Below are positions 9,998 to 18,036 of a stretch of 64,000 nucleotides of DNA, one piece after another; position 1 is the first letter of the stretch, and the number at the start of each line of letters is the position of its first letter. The stretch comes from Eshraghiella sp045129695 (GTDB lineage Bacteria; Bacillota; Clostridia; Lachnospirales; Lachnospiraceae). A program made the translations under genes and the position numbers. The notes beneath the pieces are model-generated. The model had not been told where the DNA came from. It saw only the letters and a list, made by a program, of their open reading frames with translations, and did not search any database. The stretch covers positions 71,412-135,411 of the forward strand of contig JBGVJZ010000037.1 in assembly GCA_045129695.1 (NCBI GenBank). The letters run 5' to 3'.

Positions 9998-11380
9998 ATG
10001 GAAATTATTAAGAATCACGATTACGAAATTTTAATTGAAGATATGACAATGACCGGAGAGGGCGTAGGCAAAATAGATGGCTACGCTCTTTTTGTGAAAG
10101 ACACCATTCCGGGTGACAGAATAATTGCAAAGGTCATTAAGACTAAGAAAAACTACGGCTATGGCAGATTAATGCAGATAATTACTCCGTCATCTGACCG
10201 TGTCGAGGCACGTTGCCCTGTTGCAAGAAGATGTGGCGGATGTACTCTTATGGCAATGAGTTATGAGAAGCAGTTGGAATTTAAGAATAAGCTTATCCGC
10301 AATAATCTTGAGCGAATTGGTGGAATTACGGGCATTGACCTTCCTCCGGTAATCGGTATGGACAAGCCTTACCGTTACCGTAACAAAGCGCAGTTCCCTG
10401 TTGGAACTGACAAGAATGGTAACATTGTCATGGGATTTTATGCAGGACACAGCCATTCAATAGTAGAATGTGACGACTGTATCATTGGTTCGGATGTAAA
10501 TGCAGGAATTCTTGCAAAAATTAAGGAATATATGTTAAAGTTCGGGGTTAAACCTTATGATGAGGTACTTCACGAAGGCCAGGTACGCCACATACTCATA
10601 AGAGTGGGCTATATCACAGGAGAAATAATGGTTTGTGTGGTTATTAACGGAACTTCTTTAAGACATGAAGAAGAACTTGTTAAAATGCTTAAAACTCTGA
10701 CTTTTTTCGATGACAGAAAACTTGCAAGCATTATGCTAAATTTTAATACCGAGAAGACAAATGTAATTCTCGGTAATGAGTGCCGTCTTCTCGATGGCAA
10801 GCCATATATTGAAGATTATATTGGAAATATCCGTTATCAGATTTCGCCGCTTTCGTTCTATCAGGTTAACCCTGTTCAGACAAGAAAGCTGTACGAAATT
10901 GCACTTGATTATGCAAGTCTTACGGGAAATGAGACTGTATGGGATTTATATTGCGGAATCGGAACAATTTCTCTTTTCCTTGCACAGAAGGCTAAGAAGG
11001 TCTATGGCGTGGAAATTATTCCACAGGCAATAGAGAATGCTAAGAACAATGCTTTAATCAACGGAATTACCAATGCAGAGTTCTATGTTGGTAAGGCTGA
11101 AGAGGTGCTTCCGCGTAAATACAAGGATGAGCAGGTGTATGCCGAGGTTATCGTGGTTGACCCGCCCCGTAAGGGCTGCGACGAGGTTCTTCTCGATACA
11201 ATGGTGAAGATGCAGCCAAATAGGATTGTGTATGTAAGCTGTGATTCTGCAACTCTTGCAAGGGATTTGAAGTATCTGGTAGCGAACGGATACGAGGTCA
11301 AGAAGGTGCAAGGGGTGGACCAGTTTGGACATAGCGGGCATGTCGAGTGCGTAGTGTTGATGTCAAAAGTACAGAAGTAA
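9998..11380 (+). CDS. rlmD: 23S rRNA (uracil-C5)-methyltransferase
   Basis: A 460-aa RumA/RlmCD-type enzyme. It has an N-terminal TRAM domain and an iron-sulfur cysteine set (C73, C79, C82 in CPVARRCGGC). SAM motif I is VWDLYCGIGTISLFLA. The catalytic part includes VVDPPRKGC and the nucleophilic Cys in VYVSCDSATLARD. In low-GC Gram-positives one such enzyme often modifies U747 and U1939. Its 3' end (the ECVVLMS segment) is a well-known integration target for serine-recombinase elements, and foreign genes start right after it here. The reading frame itself is intact. Confidence 0.93.
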   Translation: MEIIKNHDYEILIEDMTMTGEGVGKIDGYALFVKDTIPGDRIIAKVIKTKKNYGYGRLMQIITPSSDRVEARCPVARRCGGCTLMAMSYEKQLEFKNKLIRNNLERIGGITGIDLPPVIGMDKPYRYRNKAQFPVGTDKNGNIVMGFYAGHSHSIVECDDCIIGSDVNAGILAKIKEYMLKFGVKPYDEVLHEGQVRHILIRVGYITGEIMVCVVINGTSLRHEEELVKMLKTLTFFDDRKLASIMLNFNTEKTNVILGNECRLLDGKPYIEDYIGNIRYQISPLSFYQVNPVQTRKLYEIALDYASLTGNETVWDLYCGIGTISLFLAQKAKKVYGVEIIPQAIENAKNNALINGITNAEFYVGKAEEVLPRKYKDEQVYAEVIVVDPPRKGCDEVLLDTMVKMQPNRIVYVSCDSATLARDLKYLVANGYEVKKVQGVDQFGHSGHVECVVLMSKVQK

Positions 11381-11391
11381 ATACCGAAAAA

Positions 11392-11422
11392 GGCTTGAAA
11401 ACAAGGCATTTCCGAGAGTTGG
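11392..11422 (+). repeat. Imperfect direct repeat, left copy
   Basis: Begins GGCTTGAAAACAAGG and ends CCGAGAGTTGG. A 30-nt copy (GGCTTGAAAGCAAAACG...CCGAGGGTTGG) lies at 12534-12563, after the DUF4268 gene. About 24 positions agree with one gap. The pair brackets a single gene and could be a relic of an insertion (attachment-like sites) or of shared transcript ends. Confidence 0.6.
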
Positions 11423-11588
11423 GCGTCTTGGTTTGACGGCTGCCAAGCGGAAGATTTAACACCCAGCTTATTGTGAAAACGATAGGTTGAGTTGACAGGT
11501 CGAAAATGGGCAAAGTCGAGTGGACAAGATGATTTTGCCTATTGTTGAGTTGATAGAATAGTTAATTGCACGGCAAGGAGGAATGGAG

Positions 11589-12515
11589 TTGATTAATTTA
11601 GGAAAATTGAAAGAAATAAAAGACTTGAGAAAGGTATGGCCACATGAGGCAATAGACTTCACTCCTTGGCTGGCAGAAGAGGATAATCTTGCGTTACTGG
11701 CGGATGCCGTTGGCTTGGAGATTACCGTCGATGAAACGGAGTCCAGTGTTGGAGATTTCAATGTAGACATTTATGCAACCGAAACCGGAACGGACAGAAA
11801 AATCATCATCGAGAATCAGCTTGAAGATACAAACCATGACCATCTTGGTAAATTGATTACATATGCATCCGGTAAATCTGCTGATATCGTGATTTGGGTT
11901 GTAAAGAGAGCAAGAGAAGAACATCGCTCGGCTATCGAATGGCTGAATAATCACACTGATGAGAATATTGCTTTCTTCCTGGTAGAAATTAAACTGTATC
12001 AAATCGGAAGTTCTGATATTGCCGTTAAGTTCGAAGTGGTAGAAAAGCCGAATGACTGGACAAAGGAAATCAAGCGTAACACCAGCAATTCCCCTACGCT
12101 GCAAGCGAGATATGATTATTGGGTTGCTTTCAATGATTATGCATTCCAAAACCATGCATTTGCAAAGCAGTTCAATAAGAGAAAGGCAAGCACAGACCAT
12201 TGGATGACATTCAGTGTCGGCTCATCTGCTTGCCACATTAGTATGTCGCAGATAAGAAAATACAACCACGCTCTTGTGGAATGGTATATTTCTGATGACA
12301 AGGAACTGTATCATAAATTCTATTCCAACAAGGCTGCCATTGAACAGGAAATGGGTGTGCAGCTTGAGTGGAATGAACTTCCGGAGAAAAAAGCAAGCCG
12401 TATCCTGGTGTATAAGACGGTCGATTTCGATAACAAGGATACTTGGTCAGAACAGTTTGATTGGATGATGGATGTGGCAATCAAAATGAAAAAGGCGTTC
12501 AAAAAGTATTTATAA
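11589..12515 (+). CDS. DUF4268-type protein, putative PD-(D/E)XK nuclease
   Basis: About 309 aa. The N-terminal half matches the DUF4268 pattern (GKLKEIKDLRKVWPHEAIDFTPWL) and carries a PD-(D/E)XK-like core: D62 in FNVDIYA and E77-x-Q79 in IIIENQ (numbered from the ATG at 11583), then HLGKLITYASG like the trailing QxxxY helix. Such proteins are found beside restriction and mobile genes, and DNA cleavage is inferred only. AAGGAGGA is 1 bp from the ATG at 11583 but 7 bp from the TTG at 11589, so I prefer the TTG. It lies alone between two direct repeats and has its own terminator. Confidence 0.75.
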   Translation: MINLGKLKEIKDLRKVWPHEAIDFTPWLAEEDNLALLADAVGLEITVDETESSVGDFNVDIYATETGTDRKIIIENQLEDTNHDHLGKLITYASGKSADIVIWVVKRAREEHRSAIEWLNNHTDENIAFFLVEIKLYQIGSSDIAVKFEVVEKPNDWTKEIKRNTSNSPTLQARYDYWVAFNDYAFQNHAFAKQFNKRKASTDHWMTFSVGSSACHISMSQIRKYNHALVEWYISDDKELYHKFYSNKAAIEQEMGVQLEWNELPEKKASRILVYKTVDFDNKDTWSEQFDWMMDVAIKMKKAFKKYL

Positions 12516-12533
12516 GCAATTGAATACTGAGGT

Positions 12534-12563
12534 GGCTTGAAAGCAAAACGTTCCGAGGGTTGG
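12534..12563 (+). repeat. Imperfect direct repeat, right copy
   Basis: Second copy of the repeat found at 11392-11422 just after rlmD, here 19 bp after the DUF4268 stop codon. Its CCGAGGG end also forms the left arm of a terminator-like hairpin, so part of the similarity may come from that function. Confidence 0.6.
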
Positions 12564-12590
12564 AGGTATTCTTCTGGCTCTCGGGTTTTC
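12553..12590 (+). terminator. Terminator after the DUF4268 gene
   Basis: A 7-bp stem CCGAGGG / CTCTCGG (one G-T pair) with a loop of about 18 nt, followed by GTTTTC. Moderate strength, placed 40 bp after the stop codon of the gene it would end. Confidence 0.5.
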
Positions 12591-12605
12591 TTTATGGTTT
12601 GTTTG

Positions 12606-12675
12606 CAAGAAATATCATCAAATATCAAGAAACATCATATAAACCATTGAAAACAGAGTGCCTTCGTGATATAAT
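12606..12675 (+). promoter_or_regulatory. Sigma-A promoter with twin direct repeats, restriction-island operon
   Basis: TTGAAA at 12647-12652 and TATAAT at 12670-12675 are separated by exactly 17 bp. Just upstream are two direct repeats, CAAGAAATATCAT (12606-12618) and CAAGAAACATCAT (12626-12638), which differ by one base and are spaced by 20 bp, two helical turns. They are good candidates for sites of the small HTH protein encoded next, in the manner of restriction-modification control proteins; that link is inference. Confidence 0.7.
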
Positions 12676-12720
12676 AAGAATGGTATTATGTATCCATCAA
12701 CATTTGACGAGGTGAAAATA

Positions 12721-12912
12721 GTGAATGAAATGATGAACGATAAATGGATAGGCATTGAAGAGGCCGCAGAATATTTAGGCGTTAAGCCTATTACAGTTAG
12801 AGACTGGATTAAAAAGAACACCGGAATTCCCGCCCATAAAATCGGAAAGCAGTGGAAGTTTAAATCTTCTGAATTAGACGCTTGGGTTAAAAGTGGAAAA
12901 AGTGCTATCTAA
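12721..12912 (+). CDS. Small helix-turn-helix (MerR/excisionase-type) DNA-binding protein
   Basis: 63 aa from the GTG at 12721, which has GAGGTG 6 bp upstream; the in-frame ATG at 12688 gives 74 aa but has no ribosome site. The protein is a single winged HTH of the MerR/excisionase-like class: WIGIEEAAEYLGVKPITVRDWIKK, then HKIGKQWKFKSSELDAWV. This fold is used by excisionases and by small regulators of restriction operons. Being first in an operon of DNA methyltransferases, behind a promoter with twin repeats, favours a control-protein role. Excisionase remains possible, although the recombinases are 46 kb away. Confidence 0.8.
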   Translation: MNEMMNDKWIGIEEAAEYLGVKPITVRDWIKKNTGIPAHKIGKQWKFKSSELDAWVKSGKSAI

Positions 12913-12928
12913 CAGGAGGAACAATGAA

Positions 12929-14377
12929 ATGGCTGATTTAGGTCAAGTATTTACAAAGGGTAATGTTGCCCGTTATATGGTTTCGTTATTCGATTTGCCT
13001 AAGCAAGCTGCCATTATGGATCCGTGCTTTGGTGCAGGTTCTTTTTTGGATGCACTTATAGAATATGAGTACGAAAACGTTACTGCTTGTGAAATGGATA
13101 CTATTTTATTTGAAAACACAAAAGAGAAATACCAGCAGTATAAACTTATTAATGGCGATTTTCTTATTTATAACGCTTCCAATGCGTATGATGGTATTGT
13201 CATGAATCCTCCTTATATACGACAGGAGAAAATCGATGAATTAGAAGCATACGGGATAACAAAGGAGAGATTGCGTTCTAACTCCATATTTTCCGGCTTG
13301 CCAAGTACGGCAAATATGTATATGTATTTTATTATGAAAGCCATCGATTTATTGAAGAACGGTGGACAGCTGATTGTTATTTTCCCGAGTAGTTGGATGA
13401 AAGCAAAAAGTGGAATTGAGTTTCAAAAAACTATGCTATCCAAATGTGGCATAGAAAATCAGATACATATTCACGGAGATGTATTTGAAAGAGAAGCATT
13501 GGTTGATGTAGTTATTCTAAAGTTAGTTAAAGGGAAAATGGATATTGACACCGTCGAGGAATATTTAGAATCAAAGGATGGAGAGTTACAAAGTGTTTCT
13601 ATAAGAGATGATAAGGCATTCGAGGAATTTGCTTATCCATTTTCTAAACTGGCTACAATTAAAAGAGGGTTAACAACAGGTTGCAATGAAATGTATATAA
13701 ATCCAGACCTTCTTTGTGAAGATGGTGGATGTTTTAAGCCGATTATATCTTCGCCAAAAAGCATTGATGGATATACTACACTTAACGCTCGTTTAGACCG
13801 CTTGTTCTGTCCGGTGGAGGATGCTGTTTCTGATGAAATATCAAGTTATCTGGATTTTTGGAAAAATAAAATAATTCAGGAGCAGAAACCCAAGACACTG
13901 TATATGAAAGTTAACAGCAGTGACAAGTGGTATGAAATACGAGAAATCTGTGGGGAGGGTATTTTGTTTAGCTATTTTGTTCGTAACGACATGAAGTTTG
14001 TTATGAACGAAACAGGTGTGCTTGCGAGAGACAATTTTTACGTTATTAAACCTAAAGTTGATAAGTGGGTTCTGTTCGCCTTACTGAATAATTATTACAC
14101 ATATTATCAGTTGGAACTGAGCGGAAAAAAATACGGAGCAGGATTGCTTAAATTGCAGAGGTATGATATTGAGGGATTGTTCTTTCCAAACTATGAAATG
14201 ATTTCTGATTCTGACAAAAATGAACTGATGGTTTTGAGTCACAAATTACTTGAAAGTGCAGATTCTGCCGTCATAGGAGAAATCACAAAACTGATTTCTA
14301 AATATAGTAGAATCAGTTACAAAGAAATAACGGATAGATATGTTGAAATAAAATCGAACCGATTGGAGGTTAAATGA
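12929..14377 (+). CDS. N6-adenine DNA methyltransferase (TaqI/Eco57I-like)
   Basis: 482 aa from the ATG at 12929, 8 bp after AGGAGGA; a longer frame overlaps the HTH gene and lacks support. SAM motif I is D31PCFGAGSF and the catalytic motif IV is NPPY at 93-96, the gamma-class order typical of TaqI- and Eco57I-like adenine methylases. The C-terminal ~250 residues would hold the target-recognition domain. It presumably protects host or prophage DNA from the nuclease-methyltransferase fusion encoded two genes on. It abuts the C5-methyltransferase gene by 1 bp, so both should be made together. Confidence 0.88.
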   Translation: MADLGQVFTKGNVARYMVSLFDLPKQAAIMDPCFGAGSFLDALIEYEYENVTACEMDTILFENTKEKYQQYKLINGDFLIYNASNAYDGIVMNPPYIRQEKIDELEAYGITKERLRSNSIFSGLPSTANMYMYFIMKAIDLLKNGGQLIVIFPSSWMKAKSGIEFQKTMLSKCGIENQIHIHGDVFEREALVDVVILKLVKGKMDIDTVEEYLESKDGELQSVSIRDDKAFEEFAYPFSKLATIKRGLTTGCNEMYINPDLLCEDGGCFKPIISSPKSIDGYTTLNARLDRLFCPVEDAVSDEISSYLDFWKNKIIQEQKPKTLYMKVNSSDKWYEIREICGEGILFSYFVRNDMKFVMNETGVLARDNFYVIKPKVDKWVLFALLNNYYTYYQLELSGKKYGAGLLKLQRYDIEGLFFPNYEMISDSDKNELMVLSHKLLESADSAVIGEITKLISKYSRISYKEITDRYVEIKSNRLEVK

Positions 14378-14378
14378 A

Positions 14379-15470
14379 GTGAGCATAAATGTGGTTAGTT
14401 TATTCTCAGGTGGCGGTGGATTGGATTTGGGATTTATTGCCGAGGGCTATAATATTATCTGGGCGATTGATAACAACAAAAACGCTACTGAAACTTATAA
14501 GGCTAATATCGGTGACCACATTATGTGTGCAGATATTAACCAAATTGATATCAGCAAGATTCCACACGCAGATGTGGTCATCGGAGGCCCACCTTGTCAG
14601 TCATTTTCTTTGGCGGGAAATAGAAATGTAGAAGATGAGCGAGGACAACTTGTCTGGAAATACATTCATATTATAGAGCAGGTGCAGCCCAAGGCTTTTG
14701 TGTTTGAAAATGTAACGGGACTGTTATCTGCCCAAAATTCGCAAGGTGAAAAAATAATAGAACTTCTTAAAATTGCTTTTAAGAAGATTGGCTATACGAT
14801 TGAACAGCAAGTTATGAATGCAGCCGACTATGGAATTCCTCAACGAAGAAAAAGAGTAATCATTGTAGGCTTGAAGGATGCAAAATTCGTATTTCCTAAA
14901 CCTACGCACAGCGAGGATGGAATTGACTTGAAACGTTATGTGAGTGTGGAAGAAGCTCTTGGCGATTTGCCAGAAGCTATAGCAGATGAAAATGGTGTTG
15001 TAAATTACAGTATGCCTGCACAAAGCGAATTTCAGAAATTCGTAAGAAGAAATGTGGCTATTACAGAACATTTTATACCACAGATGAGTGAACTGGATGA
15101 ATATATAGTGCGCCACGTAAAACCCGGCGGGAACTATATGGATATACCTGCTGATGTTAATTCAAGCAGAATAAGAAGACTCCAGCGAGATGGTGGACAC
15201 ACAACTTGTTATGGTAGACTTGCACCTGACAAGCCATCATATACAATAAATACTTATTTTAATCGTCCGAATGTTGGATGCAATATTCATTATATGGAAA
15301 ACAGGTTAATAACTGTGCGAGAGGCACTGAGATTGCAATCTTTCCCTGATGATTATAAGATTGTTTCAAGCAGTAAGCAGGGGCGAAACCTTATTGTCGG
15401 CAACGCAGTACCCCCAATGCTTGCGGGCGTAATCGCTCGTGAGTTGAAAAAATTTATTAAGGAGGACTAA
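14379..15470 (+). CDS. C5-cytosine DNA methyltransferase
   Basis: A 363-aa m5C methylase of complete length, from a GTG start one base after the previous stop with GGAGG upstream. Visible motifs are I (VVSLFSGGGGLDLGF), IV with catalytic C73 (GGPPCQSFSLAG), VI (FVFENVTG), VIII (GIPQRRKRVIIVG), the TRD around residues 180-300, and X (VGNAVPP). It transfers a methyl group from SAM to cytosine in a specific duplex site. Pairing with an adenine methylase in one operon suggests an asymmetric recognition site whose two strands are modified by different enzymes; that is inference. Confidence 0.92.
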   Translation: MSINVVSLFSGGGGLDLGFIAEGYNIIWAIDNNKNATETYKANIGDHIMCADINQIDISKIPHADVVIGGPPCQSFSLAGNRNVEDERGQLVWKYIHIIEQVQPKAFVFENVTGLLSAQNSQGEKIIELLKIAFKKIGYTIEQQVMNAADYGIPQRRKRVIIVGLKDAKFVFPKPTHSEDGIDLKRYVSVEEALGDLPEAIADENGVVNYSMPAQSEFQKFVRRNVAITEHFIPQMSELDEYIVRHVKPGGNYMDIPADVNSSRIRRLQRDGGHTTCYGRLAPDKPSYTINTYFNRPNVGCNIHYMENRLITVREALRLQSFPDDYKIVSSSKQGRNLIVGNAVPPMLAGVIARELKKFIKED

Positions 15471-15473
15471 TCC

Positions 15474-18020
15474 ATGTGGATTTCATATTCGGATTCGGAA
15501 GTGAATCGATTCCATCCTATATGTGAACGTGCATTAAATTATGCATTGAGGTTAATTGGAAAAGATGACCAGTATAGGGTTTTGCATCACCAATATACGG
15601 GTGCTCTTGAAATGGACTATGTTGTTCAAAATATTGCAACAGGTAAATATCTATGCGTTGTAGAAGTAAAAAGAACACCCGCAGATGTGCATAGTGCGAG
15701 ATATCAGTTCCAGGCAATGTCATATGTCCAAATGAATGCGGGTCAATCTGAAAAACCGTTTTATATTCTCACAAATCTGGAATATGCATTTTCTTTTAGA
15801 TATGATGCAGGTAGACCACGTGTTTTTCAGCAGATGTTAAAGCCAGGTCTTTCCCACATAGGAAGCTTTGACATTGATGATGAAGAAATTTTTGTTGAAA
15901 AACTTGCAAGATATTTTAGTGAACGCCTAACTGACTACACTAACAATTCTTATGAGTATTTGGTTACTCTTGAGGAATTTGCATCTCATATGGAACATAT
16001 AAAAGATGAACCCAAGAGATGGAAGACGCATTTGGCTGCTCTTTTATATGAATATATTAGAGGCGCATTTACTTTCATCAACAGAAATGAATTAAGAGAT
16101 ATCAGATTATTTAGAAATGATGTGGAAAGAATTTGCGATGAAGCGGCTCGTGTAAATTTTAAGGATATCTTTAATTATTCTGACGAGTCTTTTGAACGCA
16201 CAGTGGATATAGAAAATGATACTCTAATTGATTTGTACGATTTTGGTAACCAAAACATAAATGGTGACTCTGTTGCTGGAATTTTACATTCAATAGTGTC
16301 AGCAGGACATGAACACGATGGAGAAGTTCCTACAGATTTGGAATTGGCAAGAATTGTTGCGGAATTAGCAAAATACAGCAGTGGTGATTTAGAGCCTACT
16401 GATTTGGTGTGTGACCCGGCAGCAGGAAGTGGCAACCTTATTAGCGCGGCCATACCTACATATAATTTGCTTCCTACTCAAATTGTTGTCAACGATGTAA
16501 ATAGCAAGCTGCTTGAGTTATTGTCGTTACGAATCGGCTTGAATTATGCAAGTACAATAAGTCTGAGAAACTCACCTGCTATTTATAATCGAAATATAGC
16601 GGATATTGAACCCCTTTTCTTTAATGATGTCAAAGTTGTGGTAATGAATCCGCCGTTTTCTGCAGGCATAAATTGTGTAGCTCGAAAACAGCCAATGTAT
16701 CGGACTATTAAAAGGTTAACTGGTAGTGATGCAAAAACCAGTATCGGTCAAATGTCCTTGGAAGCAGTATTTCTTGAGTTGCTCATCGAACTTGTTCAAC
16801 CAGGCACAACAATATCGTGCGTATTCCCTAAAACGCATTTAATGGGAAGAGGACCCGAGGCAAAAGCAATAAGACGCTTGTTGTTACATCAATTTGGACT
16901 TCATCTGGTATTTACTTATCCCGGCGATGAGATTTTTGATGATGTAACAAAAGATACTTGTATCCTTGTTGGTAGAGCAAAGATGCCTGCGGATTCTGTG
17001 AAAGTCGTATCAAGCTACGATAAAATACCTAACATTGATATCCATAGATTCGCACAGACGTTACCAAATGATGCATCAGAGGATTTTGCACCTATGATGC
17101 CGGGTGTTGTAGTAAAGAAAATTTCCACGCAGGAATTATCTGATACTACAGAAGACGGTTGGAGAATGTTGAATAGCGAAATGGTTGATGCAATCACATT
17201 TGTCAAAGAAAATTTTCAGAGTTCTCCACAGTTTACGGAACTCTCTGAATTAGATTACCCGACAAAACGAGGTCAAGCAGGAAATAGCGGTGGCAGTGAT
17301 ATTATGTTCTTTGATTCAAGGCCTGATCTATATGGACAGTTCGAGAATCGGGATATTATTCTTTCTGCTGGAATGCGAAATGCTAAGCTGGATACGTTTG
17401 ATATTGGAACGGGAGATAGTGATTTCTTGGATGTTTCAGATAATTCAGAGGAAATCGTAGATGCCATTATTGATGCTTACAATGCACTTCCTGATAGAGA
17501 AGGAAGGCAGCAACGAAGACGAAAGACAAATCAAGAGTGGAAAAAGATATTAATCAAGGAAAGCAGAGGCAGGTTTTCGGCTAATTCAGTTTTGGTTCCA
17601 AGAGCAATCAGAACAACCGGAAGAATTTACTTGTCACGTAATCCAGTGTTTGTATCTACAAACTTTGTTGTTTGCACATTGCCTTCTTTGAACAAGGCAA
17701 TCATGTTATCAACATGGATGAGCACCATTTTTTATCAATTGATATGCGAAGTGTCCTCTAAAGACCAGGAAGGCATGAGAAAAATGGAAGTTTCGGATAT
17801 AGAAAAGACCTATATTCCTGTATTGGATAATGTGACACAAGAAACGATAACAGCTTTAACAGGTAAATATGGTTCAATAGAATTCTTAAATCTTGCAACT
17901 CCTGAAATCAGAGAGGTGGATAGAATTTGGGCTAATGAACTATTTGGAGAAAATGCGGATGAAATATTGAATACTGCAAGAAGAATGTTGGAATATCTCG
18001 CCAACAGAAGAAATCCGTAA
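15474..18020 (+). CDS. Nuclease-methyltransferase fusion, type IIG-like restriction enzyme
   Basis: An 848-aa protein with AGGAGG upstream of its ATG. The N-terminus resembles a PD-(D/E)XK nuclease: D48 in GALEMDYVV, E64-x-K66 in VVEVKRTP, then the helix RYQFQAMSYVQM. The middle is an N6-adenine methylase with motif I D314PAAGSG and motif IV NPPF (392-395). The C-terminal ~350 residues probably read the target. Nuclease plus methylase in one chain is the type IIG plan. No helicase motif is present, so it is not a type I or ISP-type translocase. It sits between two free-standing methylases and an IrrE-type peptidase. Confidence 0.8.
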   Translation: MWISYSDSEVNRFHPICERALNYALRLIGKDDQYRVLHHQYTGALEMDYVVQNIATGKYLCVVEVKRTPADVHSARYQFQAMSYVQMNAGQSEKPFYILTNLEYAFSFRYDAGRPRVFQQMLKPGLSHIGSFDIDDEEIFVEKLARYFSERLTDYTNNSYEYLVTLEEFASHMEHIKDEPKRWKTHLAALLYEYIRGAFTFINRNELRDIRLFRNDVERICDEAARVNFKDIFNYSDESFERTVDIENDTLIDLYDFGNQNINGDSVAGILHSIVSAGHEHDGEVPTDLELARIVAELAKYSSGDLEPTDLVCDPAAGSGNLISAAIPTYNLLPTQIVVNDVNSKLLELLSLRIGLNYASTISLRNSPAIYNRNIADIEPLFFNDVKVVVMNPPFSAGINCVARKQPMYRTIKRLTGSDAKTSIGQMSLEAVFLELLIELVQPGTTISCVFPKTHLMGRGPEAKAIRRLLLHQFGLHLVFTYPGDEIFDDVTKDTCILVGRAKMPADSVKVVSSYDKIPNIDIHRFAQTLPNDASEDFAPMMPGVVVKKISTQELSDTTEDGWRMLNSEMVDAITFVKENFQSSPQFTELSELDYPTKRGQAGNSGGSDIMFFDSRPDLYGQFENRDIILSAGMRNAKLDTFDIGTGDSDFLDVSDNSEEIVDAIIDAYNALPDREGRQQRRRKTNQEWKKILIKESRGRFSANSVLVPRAIRTTGRIYLSRNPVFVSTNFVVCTLPSLNKAIMLSTWMSTIFYQLICEVSSKDQEGMRKMEVSDIEKTYIPVLDNVTQETITALTGKYGSIEFLNLATPEIREVDRIWANELFGENADEILNTARRMLEYLANRRNP

Positions 18021-18036
18021 TTAAAGGAGGGTGCTC

